Of a stretch of DNA of 64,000 nucleotides, positions 46,001-52,537 are shown in pieces. A model generated the notes under the pieces. The model ran no database searches. It saw only the letters and a program-made list of their open reading frames with translations, and had not been told where the DNA came from. The stretch is from Bartonella sp. HY328. GTDB lineage: Bacteria > Pseudomonadota > Alphaproteobacteria > Rhizobiales > Rhizobiaceae. The stretch is from NCBI RefSeq assembly GCF_025449335.1, contig NZ_CP104883.1:2658501-2722500 (forward strand), in the 5' to 3' direction. Position 1 is the stretch's first letter, and each line of letters opens with the position of its first letter. Made by a program: the position numbers and the translations under genes.

Positions 46001-47561
46001 CACCGCCTGCTGTTAAATTCCAGCCCTGTGCTGCATAGTCACGTAATTTGCTAAGCTGTGCAACATTAACCGCATCAGTACTAGCAGTACCAGCAGCAAG
46101 GCCAGTAATTTGGCGAGTAACGGTTGAGCCATCACCAACGCTTACCGCACCATTTGTGGCAACCCATGCACCACCAGTTGTAGTTGATGCTTTATTTGTG
46201 AAAGGATCAAGACCAATGCCGCCAGCAGCTGTCGAAGCTTTGGAAGATGAGCCGATAGCAACACCACCGCTAGCTGTAACAGAGGCTGAATTACCAAGAA
46301 CAAAGCCATCAGCAACATTGACGCTACCATTATTACCGATGATACGAGCGCCGGCACCAGCTGTTCCGATATTGCCATTATTACCAAAAATACCGGCATT
46401 AGCGCCAGCAATCGTATTATCATTACCTAAAGAATATGAACCATCACCAGTAATCGTGGTTGGATCACCAATTGCACCAGAATTTGCACCACTTACATTA
46501 TTACCAACACCAATTGCAATTGACTGCGCACCACTAGCGGTCGAGCCATTACCAACAGAAATGGCGGAAGCACCACTTGCAGTAGAACTTAAACCAATAG
46601 CAACGGAAGAAGCGCCACTTGCAAGCGATTGCCCTGCAATAGCCACTGAATCTGCACCGGTTGCCTGCGCACCTTTTGTGGCATTACCACCAAGCGCAGT
46701 CGCACCAACACCACTTGCTAAAACACCAGCATCCGTCGAACCGTTTGCAGTAGAACCAAGAGCCGTCGCACTAATACCTGTCGCTTGCGCGTTTGAACCA
46801 ATAGCAACAGTATTTCTGACAGAAGCATTAGAAAGCGAACCTAAAGCAATAGCATCATTAGCCATAGCTTTAGCTGAAATACCAATAGCTATAGTACCAC
46901 CGGCATTAGCTGTGGAACGCTGCCCCATAGCGACACTACCGGTACCATTAGCTAAATTGTTAGACCCTAATGCTGTAGAATTTAAGCCAAGAGCCTTACT
47001 ATTACAGCCAACGGCAAAGCTATTTTGACCAAATGCTTGAGTTTGATTTGCAGATTGAGAAGCACTACCGGCATATGTAACATTACCAAAGGTCTGAGCA
47101 GCACCCTGCCAAGTAATAACACCAGTATTCGCCCCCTTATTGCTGTTATAACCGTAATTTCTAGCCGCAGTCTCAGCACCAAATCCATACATACCACCAA
47201 GATTAGTATCACTATTGGTACCATAAACACCGCCGTAGACATCATCACCCGACCAAATAGAGCAGTCACCATCACCAACAAACGCAACAGCATTATTACT
47301 GGCAGAAGCCCCACCCCCACCGGACACACCAGCGGAAGTTGCAATACCATTTTCACTAACACGACCGCCCTGCGTAATATCAGAAATAGTAATAGCACCC
47401 TGAGCATTTTGCACAGAGGAAACAGCAATAATAGAACCAACAGATAATACCGCAGCAGCAGCAACACCAGCACTTGCAACGCCAGACAATAAGCTTTCGC
47501 GACGACGATGACGATTTTCAACCGCTAAAGAAATAGTCTTATTCTTAATAGTTTTTGTCAT
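34092..47561 (-). CDS. Giant trimeric autotransporter adhesin (BadA-like), 4,489 residues
   Basis: The protein has an N-terminal signal region (about 1-55, hydrophobic VASAGVAAAAVLSVGSIIAV), a YadA-like head (about 165-450) with many 14-15-residue repeats (ALGLNSTALGSNNLANGTGS), then a very long stalk with about 39 neck motifs (DAVNGAQL, DAVTGKQL and variants, by my count) alternating with short coiled coils and LQWNGTDxFDATR modules. The last 75 residues form the outer-membrane anchor (AAIGLAAASLRY, GGFWKSEGALAFGAGYTS, GVGAGVSITLN). It is longer than Bartonella henselae BadA (about 3,082 residues). GGTGGG lies before the ATG. It heads an apparent operon with IalB. Confidence 0.93.
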   Translation of the reverse strand: MTKTIKNKTISLAVENRHRRRESLLSGVASAGVAAAAVLSVGSIIAVSSVQNAQGAITISDITQGGRVSENGIATSAGVSGGGGASASNNAVAFVGDGDCSIWSGDDVYGGVYGTNSDTNLGGMYGFGAETAARNYGYNSNKGANTGVITWQGAAQTFGNVTYAGSASQSANQTQAFGQNSFAVGCNSKALGLNSTALGSNNLANGTGSVAMGQRSTANAGGTIAIGISAKAMANDAIALGSLSNASVRNTVAIGSNAQATGISATALGSTANGSTDAGVLASGVGATALGGNATKGAQATGADSVAIAGQSLASGASSVAIGLSSTASGASAISVGNGSTASGAQSIAIGVGNNVSGANSGAIGDPTTITGDGSYSLGNDNTIAGANAGIFGNNGNIGTAGAGARIIGNNGSVNVADGFVLGNSASVTASGGVAIGSSSKASTAAGGIGLDPFTNKASTTTGGAWVATNGAVSVGDGSTVTRQITGLAAGTASTDAVNVAQLSKLRDYAAQGWNLTAGGENSTNVGVAGAIDLSAGSTNLLVSKGADNNNVTFDLAKDINITSVTTGNSKLTTSGLAITVGSGTTSLTGTGLSIANGPSITTTGINNAGQKATNLADATLSAASTDAVTGKQLFATNTNVSNLQRDALQWNSSLSAFDASYDSDGSGTKTAQKITNVADGELSATSKDAVNGSQLNTTNTNVSTLDTKVGTYATRTNTFLGGGADIANNKAPSYSIQGTSKTSVGDAFTAVDTAITTNKTNIATNATNIATNAGNISNLQRDALQWNSTTKAFDASYDSAGSGTKSAQKITNVAAGTSANDAVNYSQLQAVQSGSAWNVSANGDATGKTSVGGGATVDFSAGSTNLTVAKSGTNLSFDLAKDISIDSVTAGKTKVSTSGVAIAVGSGDTAGTTSLTGTGLTISGGPSITTTGIDNAGKKATNLADATLSATSTDAVTGKQLFATNANVTTVDGRVTTLDTKVGTYATRASTYLGGGADIAAGTAPSFTIQSTAYGNVGAALGAVDTTLTGLKTDALQWNATSSAYDASHGTTSAQKITNVADGTLSATSKDAVNGSQLNTTNANVTAVDGRVTTVDGRVSTLDTKVGTYATRASTYLGGGADIAAGTAPTFAIQGANYNNVNSAFGAVNSTLTTQNTNISALQTDALQWNSASLAYDASHGSGSAQKITNVANGTASSDAVNYGQLTNAINSSAWSLAVGSEAGTAIGNGATVKLLAGSSNLTIARAAGTNDITFDISKNLSLTSVTATGTVTANSLVAGNSTINNNGLTIANGPSVTATGIDAASLKVTNVAAGTLSAASKDAVNGSQLYTTNTNVASNKTAITDLQTNSLQWNGTDSFDATRNSAAQKITGVAAGTLSATSTDAVNGAQLNATNTNVSANKTAISGLQTNALQWDGTSAFDATRNNASQKITGIAAGTLSATSTDAVNGAQLNATNANVTTNKNSITALQSDALQWNANLSAYDAGHGTGTAQKITNVADGTLSTTSTDAVNGKQLNTTNTNVTAVGNRVTALDTKVATQANNVSTYLGGGADVAAGVAPTYTIQSASKTSVGDAFSAVDTALTTNKNAIATNKTAITNLQTDALQWNSASGAYDASHGSGTAQKITNVAAGTLSTTSTDAVNGAQLNATNTNVTANKTAIAASNANIANLQTNALQWNGTDSFDATRGGAAQKITGVAAGTLSATSTDAVNGAQLNTTNTNVTANKTAITANTNAIGALQTNALQWDGTGAFDATRNGGSQKITGVAAGTLSATSTDAVNGAQLNATNNNVTANKTAITSLQTDALQWNAVSGAYDASHGSGTAQKITNVADGALSTTSTDAVNGKQLNATNTNVTAVGNRVTALDTKVGTYASNVDSYLGGGASVSGGTAPSFTIQGATKNSVGDAFTSVDTALTTNRNAINANKTAITGLQTDALQWNATSGAYDASHGTTSAQKITNVAAGTLSTTSTDAVNGAQLNATNANVTAVGNRVTDVDTRLGTAVTNANKYFGGSTDLAAGTAPSFTIQGNATNNVTSAFGAVDTALTGHGTSIAALQTNALQWNQNLGAYDASHGSNAPQKISNVANGTNTNDAVNLGQLNEQIGQTGWNLSVNNANSTKIGKDATVDLKSGSSNLTIAKATGSNDVTFDIARNLDLDSIQAGNVKLDNTGLVITGGASVTTTGVNAGNQKITNVAQGTAATDAVNFGQLTTTNNNVAANTTAIAANKTAITANTTDITGLKTNALQWNGTDSFDATRNGAAQKITGVAAGTSASDAVNFGQLTTTNTNLTNVANRLTTAVSNTDKYFGGTTDVAGGVAPSFATQNGTANNVTDAFSAVNTSITGQATSIAALQTDALQWSSSLGAYDASHGSNAPQRISNVAAGTSATDAANVGQLTTAISSTGWNLSANGSNASKVGNGGTVDLRAGSSNLTIAKATDSSTVAFDIAKDLDLTSVKTGDATLNTNGLTITGGPSVTKTGIDAGNTKVTNVAAGTAASDAVNFGQLTTTNTNVAANTTAISANKTAIATNTTDIAGLKTNALQWNGADAFNATRDGVSQKITGVAAGTLSTTSTDAVNGAQLNATNTNVTANKAAIATNTTDIAGLKTNALQWNGTDAFNATRDGVSQKITGVAAGTLSTTSSDAVNGAQLNATNTNVAANKTAIAANTTNIAGLQTNALQWNGTDSFNATRDGVSQKITGLADGDVSATSTDAVNGKQLNTTNTNVTNVANRVTAVDTRLGTAVSNTNKYLGGGADVAAGTAPSFSVQGATKNTVADAFGAVDSTLTAHNTAINNNTTSITALQTDALQWNSSLGAYDASHGTGTAQKITNVATGTNNTDAVNVAQLNDKIGSTGWNLTANGANSSKIGNGGTVDLRAGSSNLTVTKTADSNAVAFDVAQDLNLTSVKTGSTTLNNNGLTIANGPSVTSTGIDAGNTKVTNVAAGTAASDAVNFGQLTTTNTNVAANTTAISANKTAIATNTTDIAGLKTNALQWNGTDAFNATRDGVSQKITGVAAGTLSTTSTDAVNGAQLNATNTNVTANKAAIATNTTNIAGLQTNALQWNGTDAFNATRDGVSQKITGVAAGTLSTTSTDAVNGAQLNATNTNVTANKAAIATNTANIAGLQTNALQWNGTDAFDATRGGAAQKITGVAAGTLSATSTDAVNGAQLNATNTNVTNVQNRVADVDTRLGTAVSNTNKYFGGTTDVAAGVAPSFKVQGTTYSDATSAFGGVDTSLNSIKNDVASISTDALKWDATTNAFNAQRTDAAGNTSKGKITNVGDATLSATSSDAVTGSQLFATNKEVTANQARIANVADKTSLYLGGGADLASDTAPTYNIGSNTFNNVGSALTAVDSTLTGHGTSIATLQRDAMQWNDGLNAFSASRNGAAQRITNVANGTEATDAVNKSQLDTAISNSGWNLTTDGQNSTKVGAGDSVDLKSGSNINVSKSANGRDVTFDLAKDITVDSVTATDVAATNVTADSIKAGNTSIDTNGLTIANGPSVTASGINAASKKVTNVADATLSATSKDAVNGSQLFATNSNIDQVAANTSSYLGGGADVKTGQAPSYSVQGGTYDNVGSALGGVDAAFNNVNSQISTINNSALMWSVGEGAYDAARDKGTGTKTNSKITHLQDGTLSADSSDAVTGSQLWKTQQDVNDTSLRLTNIATNTSNYLGGGANVQTGEAPTYKVQGDTYRNVGDAFNGVDTSLTNVQNQIANVNKDALMWDSSLSAYNAARPDATGASVARRITGVAEGNVNASSTDAVNGSQLNATNLNVESVTDRVNTVAQNTNKYLGGGADVANGVAPSFNVQGTKYNNVSAAFGGVNANLTDIKDQVASINTDALKWDSDLSAFSAAHDDGTGTKVASKITNVKSGRVAADSTDAVNGSQLFTTNTNIAAVRTTVNDHAERVATYLGGGADIIGGTAPTYNVQGQAYRDVGSAFGGVNSNLTDIKGQIAGINNDALMWDATLGAFSAAHDNGTGTKVASKITNVAAGEVSATSTDAINGSQLFTTNTRVTTIANTTSAALGGGADLANGKAPSYQISTISSGVSFRSGSVDGVTAYDADGLVSNFDNVGDALTQLNTNVNTVNTKVENVKATVTDLSKNALVWDETANAFSANHTKDGVTTKSKITNIADGSLTEGSSDAVTGGQLYSSNSQIASFFGGGAAFTNGTWTAPTFVVSQIGANGTQTNGTYNNVNDAFGGVNSSVNNVNQRVTDVQNQINNLGPDANALRYDETAGGYNAGAKNNQPNKIVNVANGTVAQNSKDAVNGGQLWDTNQRIDSIQTSVTDVATNSVMYDKDSSGNKTNSISLKGADASKPVTINNVADGKIEKGSKQAVNGGQLYDYTKEQAQVTLNESKAYTDQKVDNIVQNSVEQSNYYTDTKFNQLNSSITNARKEARRGAAIGLAAASLRYDDTPGKFSVATGGGFWKSEGALAFGAGYTSETGKVRSNITATTAGGDWGVGAGVSITLN
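37950..42750 (-). repeat. Stalk repeats of the giant adhesin (about 69-residue modules)
   Basis: A module of 207 bp (69 residues) recurs, seen clearly at 38,245 and 38,452 and again near 39.6-39.9 kb and 42.2-42.7 kb. It reads neck (DAVNGAQLNATNTNVTANK), then LQTNALQWNGTD-FDATR, then QKITGVAAGTLS. Copies are similar but less uniform than the 825-bp repeat in the other adhesin. Confidence 0.75.
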
Positions 47562-47696
47562 TTAACCCACCCAATGTAGATACACATATAAATTATAAAC
47601 TACGCATTCACGCAGAAACTCATAAATAAAATTAAGTCAGTGCAACCCAAGACACTCTGCCAAGAACACACTTGAACTAGACTCACTTAAGTATGC

Positions 47697-47718
47697 TGAA
47701 TCACAAATGCGTGATTCA
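47697..47718. promoter_or_regulatory. Inverted repeat upstream of giant adhesin
   Basis: TGAATCAC, six bases, GTGATTCA form a perfect 8-bp inverted repeat, 136 bp before the adhesin ATG. It could be an operator or a 5'-UTR stem. Confidence 0.4.
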
Positions 47719-47771
47719 TTACACTTCACCACCCGCAAAACGCCGAAAACCTCGAACATAACCACGAGTAC

Positions 47772-47791
47772 AACTTTACTTCCATAAAGTT
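47772..47791. promoter_or_regulatory. Second inverted repeat upstream of giant adhesin
   Basis: AACTTTA, CTTCCA, TAAAGTT form a perfect 7-bp inverted repeat with a 6-base spacer, about 210 bp before the adhesin ATG. Confidence 0.35.
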
Positions 47792-48133
47792 ACAGCTGTG
47801 TATATTTGATTAACATAATTTAATATTTCATGCAATAATGCAAAATAATACAAATATATAATAAATATATAATATTAAAATTTAAAAAAATATAATTTTA
47901 TAATATAGATGCAAATAAATACCTAAAAATTTAACTAGATAATTAGATTATTAAATTTTAACCAATTGAAATTCAATAAATAGATAAATTAATATTTTGA
48001 TATAATTTAAATTTATAAAAAATTTAGAAAATTAAATAATAATATTAGAACATTCAAATTATTTAACTTGAAAACTATTTTCTTATTATGAAACAGAGCC
48101 AATTTGGCACGAATTTTTCTTAAACGCGCAACT

Positions 48134-48330
48134 TCAAATTTGGTTCCAAAAAAAATTTTTTTGAAAGATTTCAACAAAAAAAAGCTCTCGTGACATAATG
48201 GCAACATAAATATCTTGATTTGCTACAATCAAAGCCAGCCACATATATTGTCTTCGCAATAGCTCGGTATTAATGCGCTGAGGCATCGCCCAAAATTGCT
48301 AATTGTAATTTAAGTGAAATTTGCTCAATG
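48134..48330 (-). pseudogene. Short or decayed coding fragment
   Basis: The minus strand carries LPEALSKFHLNYN, a TAG, then in the same frame QFWAMPQRINTELLRRQYMW followed by LALIVANQDIYVAIMSREL, ending at TGA 48134-48136. A 50-codon ORF from ATG at 48286 is possible but has no clear ribosome binding site. It is probably a gene remnant. Confidence 0.35.
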
Positions 48331-48579
48331 CTTCTGGCAAAAAATCTAAGGCGCATCAATCGAGATAGGCTTATTCAACCTACCAACAACCATTTTAAAG
48401 AAATGAATAAAAGAGGGAGCTAAAAACTATTTTTACGGCCATATGCAAATTTTCTAGCGTTTCTTTAGCTGTCTTTAAATCTAACAATTTAAATTCCATT
48501 ATCTTGGCCAGCCACTTAAGTCATTATTACAATCTTGGTGCTTTCCCATCCCACCACTCAAAAGCCTAGCCTTTAAAAC

Positions 48580-48609
48580 AAAAAAGCCCCTTTAAAAAAA
48601 GGGGCTTTG
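48580..48609 (-). terminator. Rho-independent terminator after budA
   Basis: AAAGCCCCTTT and AAAGGGGCTTT pair in a near-perfect stem, followed by TTTTTGTTTT on the minus strand, 19 bp after the budA stop. Confidence 0.88.
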
Positions 48610-48627
48610 AAAAACTCTTTTTTGAAT

Positions 48628-49332
48628 TTAATTTTCAACGTGCTTTATAAGTTCAACCATATCATCAATATCTAGATTTTGGTTTAAAAATTCAGGATCA
48701 TCGGGCAACTTAATATCTAAACTCAATTTACGCTCAAATTCTAAATTACCATCCGCCATGACAAAATCCATTACATGACCAGCCTTTGTCCCATCATCCG
48801 AAATGAAATGAACATGGAACTGCGAAACAGAAATGGTTGAAAAATAACTTGGAGAAAAGAAGCCAATCAGTGTGCCAGAAACATTTTCCAAATCATTCAC
48901 GACTTGATCTGACACAACTTCCAAAACGGATTTATAAGGTTTTTTTTGCTCTAAAGGGCGGCGAATTTTTATCCTATCAAAACTACCTTTATATTTTACC
49001 GCCAAAAATATATTATCAAATTTCGTATAAGACGATAAAACATCATGCAATTGCTCTTTGGCAACATTCTTTATAGATATGTTTTTTTCCGCATTAAAAC
49101 TGGTTACTTGTGCAAAGGGTAATTTTTCTGCTGAAGACATGGTACGAACGATGCCGTCGCCACGCGCTTCTATCATTTTTCCATCAATAATAATGACTTC
49201 GCCTCCAAATGCATGAGAGCAGCCCAGTCCAAAATCGCCGCTTTCTAGGATAGTTTCAGCCGAAAATACACCATCATATAGTCCAGACATTAAAGCATTA
49301 ACCGTTGAAAACTGAGAAATAGCTTTGGTCAT
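48628..49332 (-). CDS. budA: Alpha-acetolactate decarboxylase
   Basis: BudA decarboxylates acetolactate to acetoin, shifting pyruvate to neutral products and limiting acidification. The 234-residue protein starts MTKAISQFSTVNALMSGLYD with the family's FSTVNALMxGLYDG motif, then GDFGLGCSHAFGGEVIIIDG (33-52), PFAQVTSF, and the zinc site FHVHFISDDGTKAGHV. H173, H175 and H186 keep the His-x-His-x10-His spacing known in Bacillus ALDC. It is divergent from a LysR regulator 303 bp away, a typical alsR-type arrangement. No acetolactate synthase gene is adjacent. A terminator follows. Confidence 0.93.
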   Translation of the reverse strand: MTKAISQFSTVNALMSGLYDGVFSAETILESGDFGLGCSHAFGGEVIIIDGKMIEARGDGIVRTMSSAEKLPFAQVTSFNAEKNISIKNVAKEQLHDVLSSYTKFDNIFLAVKYKGSFDRIKIRRPLEQKKPYKSVLEVVSDQVVNDLENVSGTLIGFFSPSYFSTISVSQFHVHFISDDGTKAGHVMDFVMADGNLEFERKLSLDIKLPDDPEFLNQNLDIDDMVELIKHVEN

Positions 49333-49635
49333 AATTTTTCCAATTCAGAATTTGACTTATTTAATTAAATACGACTAATCACACCACTAATTAATTGTTC
49401 ATAGAGCAAAGACTAGACATTCAGTTAATTAGAGCTAACACCGTCAATTGCTACAGAAATAAGTATCGCCATTTAAACGGCGTTTACCATTTTAAAAGCC
49501 TGTTATTGCTAAGGTAATTTCTTTTTGCAGCAGATTGAGGTATTTTGGTAGTCGTTTCTATTCTCATCATAGCTATATTTTTTCGACCATCAATTTAATA
49601 AATTTCAATCTTGATTTAGTGGGATTTAACCTAGA
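49333..49635. promoter_or_regulatory. Divergent promoter region budA/LysR
   Basis: Divergent transcription of budA and the LysR gene means both promoters and the regulator's operator should lie here. No single T-N11-A box stood out. Confidence 0.4.
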
Positions 49636-50550
49636 ATGAAAAATATACCTCTAAATTTACTCAATATTTTCGCGATATCTGCACGTTTGCAGTCTTTCAA
49701 GCTTGCAGGTGAAGCACTGTTATTGACAACAAGTGCTGTTAGCCAATCAACTAAAAAACTAGAAGATTTGCTAGGGGTGCGCTTATTCATCCGCAACCCC
49801 AACAGTGTTGAATTAACTGCAAAAGGCCAAACTTTATTATCCTTTGTTAACGCAGGGCTACAAGAGATTGAAAAAGGCATAGATCACATCACCAACAAAG
49901 AGCACTTCATCACTCTTTTTTGTCCACCGGGCTTTGCCAATTTTTTAATGCAGCCTATAATTCTTGAACTACTAGAAAAAGGTTACGAAGATATTCGCCT
50001 CATCACCAATGAAGAAAGAGACGTCCTAGACATAAAAAATTACGATATAGCTGTTTTTCTTGATGAAAAAGCAGCCCACATTTCTCATGCTTTAGACTTG
50101 GGGCCAGATTATTATTATCCGTTCTGCCATCAAAATATCTATGATAAAATCAAAACGATTGAAGACTTTACCCAGTTTATACTTATTCGCAATGAATTTG
50201 CCCGAACAACTTGGGAAGAATGGTTAAGTTTTAACCATATACCCGTCAATATAACAAAATCCATGACGGTTAACCGTGCATCGCAATTGGTATCTGCTAT
50301 TGAAAATGGAATGGGAATTGGGCTTGAATCAATTCGAATTTTATCCCCAAAACTAAAATCTGGTGAATTTAAACTATTAGAATTTGCCGGACTTAAACCT
50401 ATCATAAAACATATGACATGGTTAGCCATTGCTCCCCATAATGCTCATAATAAACCAATCAACCATATCGCCCAAATGATAGTTAGCCAGTGCTCCACCG
50501 ACAAAGACGGTATTTTGATAAGCTCTAGGTCGGAACACAATGGTAATTAA
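49636..50550 (+). CDS. LysR family regulator, probably of budA
   Basis: The 304-residue regulator has the N-terminal helix-turn-helix (LLNIFAISARLQSFKLAGEA, TTSAVSQSTKKLEDLLGVRL, residues about 7-50) and a substrate-binding domain (about 90-285). It resembles GcvA-type regulators. Its divergent position to budA suggests that it controls acetoin production, perhaps responding to acetate or pH as AlsR does in Bacillus; this is inference from position. The ribosome binding site is weak. Confidence 0.85.
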   Translation: MKNIPLNLLNIFAISARLQSFKLAGEALLLTTSAVSQSTKKLEDLLGVRLFIRNPNSVELTAKGQTLLSFVNAGLQEIEKGIDHITNKEHFITLFCPPGFANFLMQPIILELLEKGYEDIRLITNEERDVLDIKNYDIAVFLDEKAAHISHALDLGPDYYYPFCHQNIYDKIKTIEDFTQFILIRNEFARTTWEEWLSFNHIPVNITKSMTVNRASQLVSAIENGMGIGLESIRILSPKLKSGEFKLLEFAGLKPIIKHMTWLAIAPHNAHNKPINHIAQMIVSQCSTDKDGILISSRSEHNGN

Positions 50551-50586
50551 TCGAAAATAAAAGAAATAAGTGAGTAATGTTAAGCT

Positions 50587-51552
50587 ATGTCTATTTTGAA
50601 AAAATCGACACGAAAGCTAATCGGCAATAAAAAACCGCAGCTCTTTTATATTTTTGAAGAGCAACCACCAAGCGCTATCGATTGTATGAGCGCAGTCTAT
50701 GATATTTTTTCTCACTATCCACCAGCGCGCGGTCGTGCTAATTATTGTCAAACCTGCGCGAGCGACGAATTTGTTGAAATTATCGTTAAAGCATGCAAAT
50801 CCCCCCGTAAAGCACCGGTAAGCAGCTTTTGCGGGATTTATTGGGAAGGCCCCCATTGTATGGGTGGCATATCCAATTTAAAATTTTGGCTGCCGCGCAC
50901 CGTTGAAACATATATATTAACGCCAGTCGATAATGGCATTTTTACCAGCATAGTTGAGCACTATCAAAGCATAGGACTGTCTCTCTGGCCTTTTGATGAG
51001 CAGGAGGTTTTGCGACTTACTTTTTGCCGCGCATTGATTAATTTTGTTGAAAGCGGCAACCCCGCACCGTTAAACGGCACATTATTGACGAAGAGCCGCG
51101 ACAGATGCAAAGAATTGCAACAACATGCAGAAATTTTTACCATAATTATTGGCATGCTCATCTATTTGCGCATTGAGCCAAAAGGTATTTTGGCTTACTT
51201 AAAAGCCCACCAAAATGAAAATATTGATTTTCTCTTGTGCCGAGAGATAAGTGAGGATTTTTTAAGCATTGATGAAGAAGCCTATTATGATGCTGAAACC
51301 ATTATTAACAATGACAATTTAAAGCTTGCAACCAAGCTATTAAACAGACGGGCGCGCACAGCCCTTTTTAATGCTATTTCCATTGAAGACTTATTTGGTA
51401 AATTGGATAGATATGAAAAAGCAGGTAACACAATTTTATGCCAATCTATCGAAAATGCCTTGCAAGACTATGATAGTCAAAAATCTAATAATGAAGATTT
51501 AAACGAAGATGATGATTTATTATTGCACAAACTATTAGATACTGCATTATAA
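50587..51552 (+). CDS. CxxC-motif protein of unknown function, tandem paralogue 1
   Basis: The 321-residue protein is the first of three tandem paralogues. Shared motifs: PPSAIDCMSAV (29-39), FSHYPPARGRANYCQTCASD (48-67), a lone C in GPHCMGG, then ISNLKFWLPR (about 95-105), LWPFDEQEVLRLTF and GNPAPL. The FxxYP...CxxC and KFWLPR features resemble a widespread uncharacterised proteobacterial family whose members read YP.P.....C..C and later FLPR.LEL. There is no signal peptide or membrane span, so it is cytoplasmic. The C-terminus is acidic. Paralogue 1 is the most divergent. The Cys pattern could bind zinc, but this is inference. Confidence 0.75.
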   Translation: MSILKKSTRKLIGNKKPQLFYIFEEQPPSAIDCMSAVYDIFSHYPPARGRANYCQTCASDEFVEIIVKACKSPRKAPVSSFCGIYWEGPHCMGGISNLKFWLPRTVETYILTPVDNGIFTSIVEHYQSIGLSLWPFDEQEVLRLTFCRALINFVESGNPAPLNGTLLTKSRDRCKELQQHAEIFTIIIGMLIYLRIEPKGILAYLKAHQNENIDFLLCREISEDFLSIDEEAYYDAETIINNDNLKLATKLLNRRARTALFNAISIEDLFGKLDRYEKAGNTILCQSIENALQDYDSQKSNNEDLNEDDDLLLHKLLDTAL

Positions 51553-51591
51553 TAAGATATTTTGAATTAAAACTATCAAAGGCACAATAAT

Positions 51592-52524
51592 ATGCAGCAA
51601 GTCTTTTACCCATTAGATTTATCGCCGCCCTCGGCTGAAAGCTGCAAGCACGCCGTTAAGCAAGCCTTTAGCCAATATGTTCCCTATCGTGAACGCCATG
51701 ATTTTTGTGACTCTTGCATAACTGATGAAGTCTTTTGTGAATTTCAAAATACAATTGATCATCCTGATACTGCAAAACCTTGGGTTTACGAACTCTTTTT
51801 TCATGAACATATTGATTGTGTCGGTACCATTAATAACTTAAAATTTTGGCTACAACGCACATTAGAAACATCAATTTTAGATTCCGATAAACACTTTACC
51901 TTTGAAGTTTTTGAAAAATACAAAAGCCAAAATATCGGCTTTTGGCCTCCTCACGAGACAAAGGCACTAAGACAAGTTTTTACGCGGTCTTTAATTGGCG
52001 TGGTTGAACACATGGATGCCGCACCCTTGGGGCCCCAGGTGCCTGATTTTGCCTCCAATGATTATGACAAAGCTTGGCCGGCCAATTTTGCCTTGCAAGC
52101 CATTATCGGCAGTCTCATTGCTTTACGCGTTAATCCGCAAGATATCTTTGCCTATATTTTGAAGCATTGCGATGAGCGGATTGATTATTTTTTAGCGCAC
52201 ATCATCATTGTTGAGATGGAACCGTGGTGGCTTGGTGATTTAGACAAAGGATTACCAGATAATTTAACTGATTATGATAAGGTCAGTATATTTTTAGATC
52301 AAAATGCCATGCAAGCTGTTTTAAACCATGTATCCAAGGACTATTTGGCCCAACAATTGGCTAAATACCAAACAGCTAGAAACCAACTTTTGGTACAAAA
52401 CTTCGAGCTTGCAATTGGATATTATGATGAAAGAAAAAAACGCCCTCAATTAATAAGTCAACAAGACGGGGAAGAGGCTATTTTAAAATTAATTCAACAA
52501 GGTCAATTTTCTATACCAGCATAA
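51592..52524 (+). CDS. CxxC-motif protein of unknown function, tandem paralogue 2
   Basis: The 310-residue protein starts MQQVFYPLDLSPPSAESCKH. It has AFSQYVPYRERHDFCDSCIT (28-47), HIDCVGTINNLKFWLQRTLE (77-96), FWPPHETKALRQ and AAPLGP. It keeps the CxxC, the lone Cys in DCVG, and the KFWL element; the Pro after KFWL is replaced by Gln. The last 25 residues (LISQQDGEEAILKLIQQG) closely match paralogue 3. AAAGG lies upstream of the ATG, 39 bp after paralogue 1. Paralogues 2 and 3 share a 75-bp N-terminal block with only four mismatches. Confidence 0.75.
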   Translation: MQQVFYPLDLSPPSAESCKHAVKQAFSQYVPYRERHDFCDSCITDEVFCEFQNTIDHPDTAKPWVYELFFHEHIDCVGTINNLKFWLQRTLETSILDSDKHFTFEVFEKYKSQNIGFWPPHETKALRQVFTRSLIGVVEHMDAAPLGPQVPDFASNDYDKAWPANFALQAIIGSLIALRVNPQDIFAYILKHCDERIDYFLAHIIIVEMEPWWLGDLDKGLPDNLTDYDKVSIFLDQNAMQAVLNHVSKDYLAQQLAKYQTARNQLLVQNFELAIGYYDERKKRPQLISQQDGEEAILKLIQQGQFSIPA

Positions 52525-52537
52525 AGGCAGCAAAACA

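Larger units (their letters stand above)
47562..48627. other. Upstream region of giant adhesin with hairpins and a decayed gene
   Basis: Two stem-loops lie at 47697-47718 and 47772-47791. The stretch 47800-48130 is extremely AT-rich. A minus-strand remnant reads at 48134-48330. The budA terminator is at 48580-48609. No intact gene was found. Confidence 0.45.

Noticed and set aside
34092..47561. Many 60-330-codon plus-strand frames within the giant adhesin
   Set aside because: They are shadows of a low-complexity coding sequence. The minus-strand frame is continuous for 13 kb with clear domains.
48013..48207. A 64-codon minus-strand frame
   Set aside because: It lies in very AT-rich sequence with Phe/Lys/Leu-rich composition, no ribosome binding site and no recognised motif.
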